From assembly GCA_946479035.1 (NCBI GenBank), contig CAMLDW010000066.1, forward strand, positions 1 through 8,003: a stretch of 8,003 bases of DNA. Reading direction: 5' to 3'. Every line of letters starts with the position of its first letter. Positions within the stretch are counted from its first letter, which is position 1. The notes beneath the pieces are model-generated. The model saw only the letters and a list, made by a program, of their open reading frames with translations, was not told the DNA's origin and ran no database searches. The position numbers and the translations under genes were made by a program. Origin of the DNA: an uncultured Chthonomonadaceae bacterium (GTDB lineage Bacteria; Armatimonadota; Fimbriimonadia; Fimbriimonadales; Fimbriimonadaceae). This document shows, one piece after another, positions 1 through 6,277 of the stretch.

Positions 1-14
1 GTCTGCGGTCCGGA

Positions 15-114
15 GGCCGCCCGGGAGGTCGGCCCTCCATTTACTCCTTAGGCCGCCCGGGAGGTCGGCCCTCCATTTACTCCTTAGGCCGCCCGGGAGG
101 TCGGCCCTCCATTT
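15..114. repeat. 36-bp GC-rich tandem repeat, two full copies plus one of 28 bp
   Basis: Copies lie at 15-50, 51-86 and 87-114. The two full copies are identical and the third matches over its first 28 bases before diverging. Each unit has a GC-rich core of about 25 bases and an AT-richer tail (TTTACTCCTTA). The core contains overlapping self-complementary segments: GGCCG/CGGCC around 10 nt, CCCGGG, and GGAGG/CCTCC around TCGGC (24-28 with 34-38 in copy 1). Read on the minus strand, one unit is exactly 12 codons, ATG to TAA. The repeats lie just beyond the 3' end of the propeller gene on the minus strand, so they could form structure in its mRNA tail. There are no spacers between copies, so this is not a CRISPR array. 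Function is unknown; a dispersed intergenic repeat family is the likeliest identity. Confidence 0.9.
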
Positions 115-151
115 TCGGTGCTGCGGAGAGGCACCCTCCCTTCTCGGCCCG

Positions 152-1198
152 CTAGTCCACCCAATCGGCGACGAAGATGTTGGTCTCGTGCGGTTTGGAG
201 CCGTGCCGGTTCGAGGCCCAGACGAGGCGCTTTCCGTCTCGCGTGAACATTGGGAAAGCGTCGAAGTCCGTGGTAAATGTGACCTGCTCGAGCCGGGTGC
301 CGTCGAGCCTGACCGTGTAGAGGTCGAAGTTCGGGCCGCGCGGGTCCTTATAGTTGGAGGCGAAGACCACGCGCTTGCCGTCGGGCGAGAGGAAAGGCGC
401 GAAGTTCGCCGCGCCGAGGTGCGTCACCTGCTTTTTGTTGGAGCCGTCGGCGTCCATCACCCAGATCTCCATCGCAGTGGGGCGGACGAGGTGCTGTTTG
501 AGCAGCGCTTCGTAGTCGGCGCGCTGCTGCTCGGTCATATCGAGCGGCCCGCGGCGGTACACGATCTTCTTGCCGTCCCACGAGACGAACGGCCCGCCGT
601 CGTAGCCCTGATTGTCGGTCAGTCGCTTGATGTTGAACCCGTCGAGGTCCGCACGATAGATGTCGAGGTCGCCCTGGAAGTCGCTGGTGAAGACCATGTA
701 TTTTCCGTCGGGCGAGATGGTGGTCTCGGCGACGTAGCCGGGGAGGGATAGAACGGTCTCGAGCTGCCAAGTCCTCAGGTCGCGGCGGTACATCTCGTAG
801 TGCTGGTTGACCATCCAGACGTACCCCTTGCTCATGTCCACGTCCGGCTGTTTGGCCGGCCAGGTGCGGTGCGTGGAGGAGAAGTAGACGTACCGCCCGT
901 CGGGGGAGACGTAGCTGCAGGTGCAGCGCCCTTTGCCTGTGCTGACGAGCCTTTTGCCGCTGCCGTCGGCTCGCATCATGAAGATCTGCTCATCGGGATA
1001 GCCGGGCTGTGAGGACTGCCAGACGAGGGTCTTGCCATCGGCGCTCCAGTAGGCCTCTGCGTTCTGGCCGCCGAAGGTGAGCTTGCGGAGGTTCTTGAGG
1101 TGCCTCTCCCTCGGGTCGGTCTTGAGCAGCTGGGAGTTCGGCCAGCCCTTGAAGTCTTGGGCGCCGAGGGCGACGGAGAGGGCGATCGCGGCGAGCAT
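152..1198 (-). CDS. Secreted PD40/TolB-like beta-propeller protein
   Basis: The product is 348 aa. A short hydrophobic N-terminus (residues 1-13, ending near LGAQ) suggests export. The rest carries six PD40-type motifs with the SPDG core or variants: WSADGKTLVW (51-60), VSPDGRYVYF (97-106), ISPDGKYMVF (161-170), VSWDGKKIVY (205-214), LSPDGKRVVF (270-279) and FTRDGKRLVW (318-327). This predicts one six-bladed propeller like the C-terminal domain of TolB or the N-terminal domain of prolyl oligopeptidases. No peptidase domain follows, so it is probably a stand-alone binding or scaffold protein in the envelope; the ligand is unknown. Blade 2 has an unusual CTC pair (Cys92, Cys94). The ATG at 1196-1198 has no clear ribosome binding site. 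The frame stays open upstream to a TAG at 1232-1234, and a CTG start at 1226-1228 would add a lysine-containing n-region, so the start is uncertain. Confidence 0.87.
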   Translation of the reverse strand: MLAAIALSVALGAQDFKGWPNSQLLKTDPRERHLKNLRKLTFGGQNAEAYWSADGKTLVWQSSQPGYPDEQIFMMRADGSGKRLVSTGKGRCTCSYVSPDGRYVYFSSTHRTWPAKQPDVDMSKGYVWMVNQHYEMYRRDLRTWQLETVLSLPGYVAETTISPDGKYMVFTSDFQGDLDIYRADLDGFNIKRLTDNQGYDGGPFVSWDGKKIVYRRGPLDMTEQQRADYEALLKQHLVRPTAMEIWVMDADGSNKKQVTHLGAANFAPFLSPDGKRVVFASNYKDPRGPNFDLYTVRLDGTRLEQVTFTTDFDAFPMFTRDGKRLVWASNRHGSKPHETNIFVADWVD

Positions 1199-1311
1199 CG
1201 AGAGCGATTGTGGTGGCGCTTTCGGCAGGGCCTACCGACTGCTTTGACGGGTGTTTGACCCAGATGACGCACGGTGCCGACCGCTCCGCTATACTGACCC
1301 CAGGAGGAGGC
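1199..1311. promoter_or_regulatory. Divergent intergenic region between propeller gene and STN-like operon
   Basis: These 113 bp separate two divergently read genes and should hold both promoters. Visible elements are a direct repeat TTTGAC at 1243-1248 and 1254-1259 (11 bp apart, one helical turn), and a TATACT hexamer at 1290-1295 next to the plus-strand ribosome binding site. I could not identify a convincing minus-strand promoter. Confidence 0.5.
1290..1310 (+). promoter_or_regulatory. Probable -10 element and ribosome binding site of the STN-like operon
   Basis: TATACT (1290-1295) matches the bacterial -10 consensus at five of six positions. AGGAGGAGG (1302-1310) is a strong Shine-Dalgarno sequence just before ATG 1312. 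If TATACT is used, transcription would begin near 1302, giving a leader of about ten bases that is essentially only the Shine-Dalgarno. No good -35 hexamer sits 16-18 bp upstream. The ribosome binding site decides the start of the gene in favour of 1312. Confidence 0.5.
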
Positions 1312-3375
1312 ATGGTTTCAGCGATCGTCCTTGGGTTCCTCACCGCCCAGCCGCAGACGGTGACGTTCACTCACGCATGCGCGAGGGCGGAGGTGGTGCT
1401 GGCGGACCTGGGGAAGGAGCTCGGCGTGTCCATGAAGCCGAGCGGCAGCGTCATGCAGGACTACTTCCTGGTGCGTTTCGACGGCGTGCCGGTTGCGGAG
1501 GCGCTGGAGAAGATCGCGACGACGCTGAACGCGACTTGGAGCGAGAAGGGCGGGGTTCAGTACCTGGGCCGGACGCACGCGCAAGAGCTCGCGGACGCGA
1601 AGGAGGAGAAGGACGCGCAGGCGAAGCTGATCCAAGACTGGCTGGACAAGCGCGCGATCAAGGACGAGTACACGCTCGCATACGCGAAAGGTCTGATCGA
1701 GAAGGTCTTGCCGATTCTTGCGGACTCCGCGAGTCGGGGCTCGATCAACATCCAGGAGCAGCAGGCGATGGACCAGCAGTCGCCGGCGGGCCGGTGCCTG
1801 ACGCGTCTGGTGAAGGAGATCGGCGTGGAGACGTTCGCGGACTTGGGGCCGGACGACCAAGTGACTTACGCGCCGCAGCCGAACGCTTTCCAGCGCAAGC
1901 TGCCGAACGGCGAGGCGATGCGAGTGTATGAGAGGGAGAACGCGGTGCACAAGGCGGCGATCGCGGAGACGGGCGCAGCCGAGCGCGTCGAGCAAGGCGG
2001 CTTCTTCTCGGAGCTGATCCACCCTTACACGACCAGTTTCTACCAGTACAAGGAGACGAGCCTCTCCGTACGGCGACAGGACCTTTCCATCGTTGTGGAG
2101 CTGCGCCTGACGGACGGCGGATACTCGCGCGTGTTCATCAACGCCACGCAGCTGAACGCGGGCTCGGTGCCGGACGCGCTGGCGAAGCAGCCGGGGCAGT
2201 ACGATGCGTCGTCGCTCGAGCAAGAACTGGGAAAGGCGGCTATGGCGATGTTCTCCGGCCAGGGCGACAAGCCCCAGGTCTCGGTGGAGACGCAGGCCTT
2301 GATGATGGATCCTGTGGCTAACGAGCCTTTGAGCCTGCTCGGCTCGCGGTGGCTGCTCGCATCGGCTAACGCTCTCGGCCGGAACGTGGTGGCGCTGATG
2401 AGCGACGAGATGTACCTGCTTTCGTTGGTAGCGCTCTCGCAGGGGCAGCAGAAGTACGCCTCGATGTGGACGATGGTGCCCCAGATCGGGAAGCCGTACG
2501 AAATTGCGATTGACGACAGATGGCTGACGATGCGCCCTGCGGACCGAGCCGAAGTGCGGAGCCAGCGGATCGACCGAGCCAAGTGGAAGGCGTTGATCGG
2601 TTCGCTCCCGCCAGGGCGTTCGGCGGGGCTGGACGAGTACGCCGGGTACGCGGCGCTGAGCGACAACGAGCTGATGGTGTTCGTGGCGATGCTGCCGGCG
2701 ATGTTCGCGGACCAGGCGATCTCGATCGACACGTTGGGCAGGCGCGATCTCTTGGACACTATGCGGGTCTATGCGGGACTGACGGTGACGCAGCGCAAAG
2801 CGGCGCGTACGGACTACGTGGAGGTGCCGATCGCGAGGTTGGACGCGCGGACGGCGCGCGCGGCGCGGCGGATCGTGTTCGCGGAGGACTCGCTGCTGGC
2901 GCAAGGGCGCGAGCAGCCCGATTGGCGTTCGCCGGGCCTGGTGCGCTACCCTGGATGGGAGAAGGACAAGGCTTCGCGGCTCCTGGGCGCGGGCGTGCCG
3001 CGGGGGAGCGTGCTGCGGGTGCGCGTGCTGGAGACGGACCTGCTGTATTCGCGACCGACGACTGGGGCCCGTCCAGGATCGGGAATGACTCCCGAGGACC
3101 TGGGCCGCTCGAAGGCGATGAACGAGTTCTATCCGCAGAGCCTTTCGGTGGACGTTGGGTTCGTGTGTTCGGCGAAGGCGCAACAGTTGCTGCTGGAATT
3201 CGAGTTTCCTGGGATCGGCTACTTGTACCGGCGCGGACAGGTGGACCTTTTGCCGCGCGAGATGGTGTATGCGCCGGTGACGGACCTTTCGAAGGAGGTG
3301 CAGGCGCGGATCGAAGCTGCCTACAAGTCTGCTGCGGCGGAGTACCGGAAGGCGAAGGGAGGCGGTGGCGAATGA
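1312..3375 (+). CDS. Exported STN-like N-domain protein, first of a tandem paralogue pair
   Basis: The product is 687 aa of no family I recognise over its full length. Residues 2-12 form a short hydrophobic export signal. Residues 14-95 resemble the STN fold of secretins and TonB receptors: a helix with VVLADLGKELG, a beta strand ending VRF, then the GVPVAEALEKIA segment and a closing VQYLGR strand. The remaining ~590 residues are soluble-looking and charged, with a Lys/Arg/Gly-rich end. I cannot see an outer-membrane barrel or a secretin domain, so this is not a secretin or TonB receptor; an envelope protein with an STN-like binding module is the safest description. ATG 1312 is chosen because of the AGGAGGAGG in front of it and because the downstream paralogue begins the same way; the frame is open back to a GTG at 1210. 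The stop overlaps the next start (ATGA). Sense codons TTA, CTA and TCA are absent after codon 3. Confidence 0.8.
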   Translation: MVSAIVLGFLTAQPQTVTFTHACARAEVVLADLGKELGVSMKPSGSVMQDYFLVRFDGVPVAEALEKIATTLNATWSEKGGVQYLGRTHAQELADAKEEKDAQAKLIQDWLDKRAIKDEYTLAYAKGLIEKVLPILADSASRGSINIQEQQAMDQQSPAGRCLTRLVKEIGVETFADLGPDDQVTYAPQPNAFQRKLPNGEAMRVYERENAVHKAAIAETGAAERVEQGGFFSELIHPYTTSFYQYKETSLSVRRQDLSIVVELRLTDGGYSRVFINATQLNAGSVPDALAKQPGQYDASSLEQELGKAAMAMFSGQGDKPQVSVETQALMMDPVANEPLSLLGSRWLLASANALGRNVVALMSDEMYLLSLVALSQGQQKYASMWTMVPQIGKPYEIAIDDRWLTMRPADRAEVRSQRIDRAKWKALIGSLPPGRSAGLDEYAGYAALSDNELMVFVAMLPAMFADQAISIDTLGRRDLLDTMRVYAGLTVTQRKAARTDYVEVPIARLDARTARAARRIVFAEDSLLAQGREQPDWRSPGLVRYPGWEKDKASRLLGAGVPRGSVLRVRVLETDLLYSRPTTGARPGSGMTPEDLGRSKAMNEFYPQSLSVDVGFVCSAKAQQLLLEFEFPGIGYLYRRGQVDLLPREMVYAPVTDLSKEVQARIEAAYKSAAAEYRKAKGGGGE
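3357..3362 (+). promoter_or_regulatory. Ribosome binding site of the second STN-like gene
   Basis: GGGAGG lies inside the last codons of the upstream gene, nine bases before ATG 3372. Together with the ATGA stop/start overlap it fixes the start of the downstream gene and indicates translational coupling, although that frame is open far upstream. Confidence 0.7.
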
Positions 3376-5327
3376 TCTTCGCTTTCTTGCTTTTCTGCCA
3401 ACAGCCGCAGACGGTGACGTTCGAGCACGCTTGCGCGAAGGCGGAGGTGGTGCTGGCGGACCTGGGGAAGGAGCTCGGAATGGACCTGCGCCCAAGCGGG
3501 ACGGTGCAGGACGACTATTTCGTCGTGAGGTTCGCGGGGGTGCCGGTGCAAGAGGCGCTGGATAAGATCGCCAAGACGCTGAACGCCTCGTGGACGAAGC
3601 AGGGCGCGGTCACGTACCTGGGCCGGACGCGGCCGCAGGACGTTGCGGACTTCGAGGCGGAGTACGCCGAGAAGGTGCGGCTGATCAAGGAGGCGGTCAA
3701 GAGCGGGCCGGAAAAACCGTTCGATGCGAAGGCCGCGGAGGAGCTCGCGCTAAAGGTGCGCGAGTTCGGGACGGTCAAAAGCTACGAAGACAGCGTGCGG
3801 TTCCAGCCTTTGGCGGCGCAGCTGCCGGGCTACCGGGCGATGGTCGCGCTGGTCTCGCATCTCGACTTTGACGATCTCGTGCGCACTTCAGCGACGCCGG
3901 TGACGTTTGGCTCGTCCGGGGACAGGCCGTTTCCTTCCGGTTCCGAAGCCGTGTTGGAGCGACTCTCAAGAGAATGGTCCGACTACTCCGCCGCCTCGGC
4001 ACGTGCGGGGCTGCCTTCCACGGACGTATATCAAAAGCTGTCAGGCACCGTGACCGACCTCAAGTCAAGCATGCAGCTCGATGTGCACGTTAGCGAGTCG
4101 AACATCATGTTCGTGCTGAATGTGCTCGACACAAACCAGTGGCAGACGATCGGCCGGCTCTCGATCACCTATAACACCGGCGGCGAGGTGCCAAAGTGGG
4201 CGACTGGGCTGAACGGCAAGCTGGAGCTCGACGCGCCCTCGCTGCTCTCTGTGAAACCGTCCCAGATCACGGAGGGGCATCCAGAACTGCTCGCGGCGCT
4301 GATCGGCGACGGCACAGCGGACACGGCCCTCTCGGTGCCCGGCTCGGCGATGTTGCAAGCGGCGAAGGCGAGGGGCGTCTCGATGGTCGCGTCACTGGGC
4401 GACTCTTGCTACCTAGCGCTCGCGACTTCTGCTCTCTCGCCTGAACCGACGAACTCGCAGACTCTCGGCGCCTTGTTTGCAGCGCGCAGTCTGAGGTCGG
4501 AGGAGGCGGACGGATGGATCACGGTGGTGCCGACGAACCCTTACCGCGAGCGGTGGAAGCGGATGGACCGTGAGGCGTTCCAGCGCATGTGCAGGTACGC
4601 GGCGGTACAGAAGAGCCTGCCGCTCGACCAGTTCGCGGACTTTGTCGCAACGACGAAGGACGACGACGCACTGTCCGTGGGGAAAGGGCTATTTGAGCGT
4701 GCCTTCTCGCTCTCGCACCAACTGCCCGACTTAGGCGTCGCTTGCATCCGCCTTTACGGGCTCTTGCCGGCGCAGGAACGCCGCAGGGTGCGGGCGGAGG
4801 ACGTGGAGTTCATGGGCCGTCCCGACCTCTCGAAGTACGCGATCGCGCTCGCACAGGTCGCATCGACTTACTATGAGTTCGACCAGGCTGCGCCGCCATC
4901 CCGTCGGCAACCTTTCCACGAGCAGCAAGACGCGCTCGCGACGATACCGCAAGGATTCGATTGGAGCTTGCGAGTCGTGTCAGACCAGTTCGTCCAGCCA
5001 CACGTCAAGGAGCCGAAGGCAGGTGACTCGAGCTTCTTTTGGGACGCAGAGTCTTTTGCGATGAACAGCGTCATGCAAGAGCGGTTTCCGTCAACTCCGT
5101 TCGGCTATGATTGTTCAAGCGTCGCTCTCGTGCACGGTGACACGCTCACGATCAGGTACGAAAAAGGGGCCGGGACGCGGACTGCACGAATGGGCGGGTT
5201 TCTTTCCCACTACGCCGATCCGATGACGTCTTTTAAGTACGGCTCGATCAACGACCTGCCGACGGAACTGCGGGACGCGATCCTCAAGAAGCAGGAAGAG
5301 TTCCGCAAACAGTTCGGCGGCGGTTAG
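3372..5327 (+). CDS. Exported STN-like N-domain protein, second of a tandem paralogue pair
   Basis: The product is 651 aa. It has a very short hydrophobic start (residues 2-9, IFAFLLFC), then residues 12-93 align without gaps to residues 14-95 of the upstream protein, with 58 of 82 residues identical by my hand count. The STN-like features are the same: VVLADLGKELG, VRF, GVPVQEALDKIA, VTYLGR. Beyond residue ~95 similarity is weak but in the same order, for example WITVVPTNPY versus WTMVPQIGKPY, the IRLYGLLPAQERRRV versus MRVYAGLTVTQRKAA region, and a C-terminus ending in a charged helix and GGG. It is therefore a full-length diverged duplicate. Function is unknown; co-translation with its paralogue suggests a hetero-oligomer or two proteins of one process. 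From about 3860 on, codon choice differs from the upstream gene: TCA and CTA occur here but not there. LLFC is not a good lipobox, so a lipoprotein is unlikely. Confidence 0.82.
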   Translation: MIFAFLLFCQQPQTVTFEHACAKAEVVLADLGKELGMDLRPSGTVQDDYFVVRFAGVPVQEALDKIAKTLNASWTKQGAVTYLGRTRPQDVADFEAEYAEKVRLIKEAVKSGPEKPFDAKAAEELALKVREFGTVKSYEDSVRFQPLAAQLPGYRAMVALVSHLDFDDLVRTSATPVTFGSSGDRPFPSGSEAVLERLSREWSDYSAASARAGLPSTDVYQKLSGTVTDLKSSMQLDVHVSESNIMFVLNVLDTNQWQTIGRLSITYNTGGEVPKWATGLNGKLELDAPSLLSVKPSQITEGHPELLAALIGDGTADTALSVPGSAMLQAAKARGVSMVASLGDSCYLALATSALSPEPTNSQTLGALFAARSLRSEEADGWITVVPTNPYRERWKRMDREAFQRMCRYAAVQKSLPLDQFADFVATTKDDDALSVGKGLFERAFSLSHQLPDLGVACIRLYGLLPAQERRRVRAEDVEFMGRPDLSKYAIALAQVASTYYEFDQAAPPSRRQPFHEQQDALATIPQGFDWSLRVVSDQFVQPHVKEPKAGDSSFFWDAESFAMNSVMQERFPSTPFGYDCSSVALVHGDTLTIRYEKGAGTRTARMGGFLSHYADPMTSFKYGSINDLPTELRDAILKKQEEFRKQFGGG

Positions 5328-5341
5328 CCCGGAGAGCGGCA

Positions 5342-5371
5342 GGGCGCTCAGGTACATTCCCTCCAGCGCCC
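5342..5371 (+). other. Stem-loop in the tRNA leader
   Basis: GGGCGCT (5342-5348) is a perfect 7-base inverse complement of AGCGCCC (5365-5371) across a 16-nt loop. The right arm runs into the first four bases of the tRNA acceptor stem. It has no T-tract, so it does not look like an intrinsic terminator for the operon ending at 5327. It may be chance in GC-rich sequence, or it may affect pre-tRNA folding. Confidence 0.35.
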
Positions 5372-5443
5372 CTGTAGCTCAGTGGATAGAGCGCCTCCGT
5401 CCTAAGGAGGGCGTCGTGGGTTCGATTCCTGCCAGGGGCGCCA
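5368..5443 (+). tRNA. tRNA-Arg, anticodon CCT
   Basis: The 76-nt cloverleaf is complete. Acceptor strands GCCCCTG (5368-5374) and CAGGGGC (5433-5439) pair fully, followed by discriminator G5440 and an encoded CCA (5441-5443). The D stem is GCTC/GAGC (5377-5380, 5389-5392). The anticodon stem is CCTCC/GGAGG (5394-5398, 5406-5410) with loop GTCCTAA, giving anticodon CCT at 5401-5403, which reads AGG. The variable loop is GCGTC. The T arm is GTGGG/CCTGC with two G-T wobbles around TTCGATT. It begins 40 bases after the operon and ends four bases before the stop of the convergent GYF gene, so it could be co-transcribed with the operon. I see no integrated element at its 3' end. Confidence 0.97.
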
Positions 5444-5447
5444 GACC

Positions 5448-6164
5448 TTACTTCGCGTTCCTCACGGCCAAGAACCCGATCAGCAAGATCACGAGCAGGA
5501 TCAGCACTGCGACGAGCTGGATCGCGAGGAGGATCCAGGCGATCAGCTTTGGCGTTTGCGCGTCCTGGTTACCCATGTTGAGCGCGCGGTTGGCGCTGTA
5601 GATCGCGAACGGCGTGATGATCGGCCCGAAGAAGAACCCGAAGGCGAGGATGACCCACGCCTGCGTAACGAGCTTGGCGCTACCGTTGTCGATGTTGCGG
5701 TTGTACGCAGTGCCTCTGGCGGCACCGGGCTGTGCGGGAGTCGTGCCGGGCTCAGAGTAGGAGGACTGTGCGTTGCCCGCCTGGTAAGGGGCGACGACCT
5801 TTGCAGGAGCCTCCGCGACCCGGGCCGGATCGCCCGGCGCCCTTTCCGGCATGCCAGTGACCCTCTCGGGAGTGCCTGCGACATAGGAAGCGGGCTGGCC
5901 GGCGGCCACTGCGGCTGCGCCACCTGAAGCGCGTTTGGGGGCCTGGCTCGGGTCCTTCAAGACGGCGTCGTTGGTCCCTTCCATGACGGCCGTCGAAGGG
6001 AAGCGGACCCCAGGAATGTCGCGCGCCCTGGCCTGGGCGCCGTTCTCGGCGTTCTCCACCATGGTCTCTCGGCCGAGCCGTCCCTCCTTCGCCCACTGGC
6101 TGAGCGTCTCGACCTCAGCGGGGCCGAACTTGCTACCGTCGTTCCCAATGACATAAAAAGGCAT
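5448..6164 (-). CDS. GYF_2-domain protein with Pro/Ala linker and two C-terminal membrane helices
   Basis: The product is 238 aa in three parts. Residues 3-52 form a GYF_2 domain, recognisable from FYVIGNDGSKFGPAEVETLS, the QWAKEGRL segment and the following strand; this domain often sits at one end of bacterial membrane proteins and is thought to bind proteins. Residues 60-160 are a low-complexity Ala/Pro/Gly linker with four imperfect heptads at 97-124. Residues 166-188 and 206-233 are two hydrophobic helices joined by a short loop (SANRALNMGNQDAQTPK), the arrangement of DUF4190 or CD225-like membrane anchors. No signal peptide precedes the GYF domain, so it should face the cytoplasm. ATG 6162-6164 is chosen because the domain starts there and GAGGG lies six bases upstream (6171-6175); the open frame reaches back to 6278 but would add an unrelated 38-residue extension. 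It is convergent with the tRNA and divergent from the rhomboid-like gene. Confidence 0.85.
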   Translation of the reverse strand: MPFYVIGNDGSKFGPAEVETLSQWAKEGRLGRETMVENAENGAQARARDIPGVRFPSTAVMEGTNDAVLKDPSQAPKRASGGAAAVAAGQPASYVAGTPERVTGMPERAPGDPARVAEAPAKVVAPYQAGNAQSSYSEPGTTPAQPGAARGTAYNRNIDNGSAKLVTQAWVILAFGFFFGPIITPFAIYSANRALNMGNQDAQTPKLIAWILLAIQLVAVLILLVILLIGFLAVRNAK

Positions 6165-6193
6165 CTGTTTCCCTCGCAAGACCAAAAGTCGGT

Positions 6194-6213
6194 GCTGCAG
6201 GATGAGGTGCAGC
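6194..6213. repeat. Inverted repeat in the divergent GYF / rhomboid-like intergenic region
   Basis: GCTGCA (6194-6199) and TGCAGC (6208-6213) are perfect inverse complements separated by eight bases. In a 113-bp region between divergent genes this could be an operator for a dimeric regulator, or a small hairpin in the leader of the minus-strand gene. No regulator gene lies next to it, and six-base arms are short enough to arise by chance. Confidence 0.3.
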
Positions 6214-6222
6214 TTACAACCC

Positions 6223-6268
6223 TTGGCCCTCGCAGCCCGTCTAGGTATGTTGTAGCACGAGAGGGGGG
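6223..6268 (+). promoter_or_regulatory. Possible promoter and ribosome binding site of the rhomboid-like gene
   Basis: TTGGCC (6223-6228) and TATGTT (6246-6251) are spaced by 17 bp; each matches its consensus at four of six positions. GAGGGGGG (6261-6268) lies nine bases before ATG 6278 and is the likely ribosome binding site. The promoter call is tentative; the ribosome binding site is better supported. Confidence 0.35.
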
Positions 6269-6277
6269 CAGAAGGCA

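Noticed and set aside
15..114. CRISPR array, suggested by the 36-bp repeat length
   Set aside because: The units abut with no spacers and no cas gene is present.
117..135. Terminator for the propeller gene (GGTGC/GCACC, nine-base loop)
   Set aside because: The stem has only five pairs and no T-tract follows on the minus strand.
188..751. A 187-codon plus-strand open frame antisense to the propeller gene
   Set aside because: It is low-complexity Val/Arg/Glu-rich sequence with no domain, opposite a gene with six clear PD40 motifs.
1255..1295. TTGACC as the -35 partner of TATACT
   Set aside because: The spacing is 29 bp, far from the 16-18 bp needed.
1210..1311. An earlier GTG (1210) or ATG (1264) start for the first STN-like gene
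   Set aside because: Neither has a ribosome binding site, whereas ATG 1312 follows AGGAGGAGG and gives an N-terminus like that of its paralogue.
2520..3371. A 284-codon in-frame extension upstream of the second STN-like gene
   Set aside because: It lies in another frame of the first gene, translates to Gly/Ala/Arg-rich sequence, and the ATGA overlap with a ribosome binding site and the paralogue's start both support 3372.
1318..3495. A 725-codon minus-strand open frame covering the whole first STN-like gene
   Set aside because: It is codon-aligned antisense to a better gene, its translation is Arg/His/Leu-rich with no domain, and it is explained by the absence of TTA, CTA and TCA codons in the sense gene.
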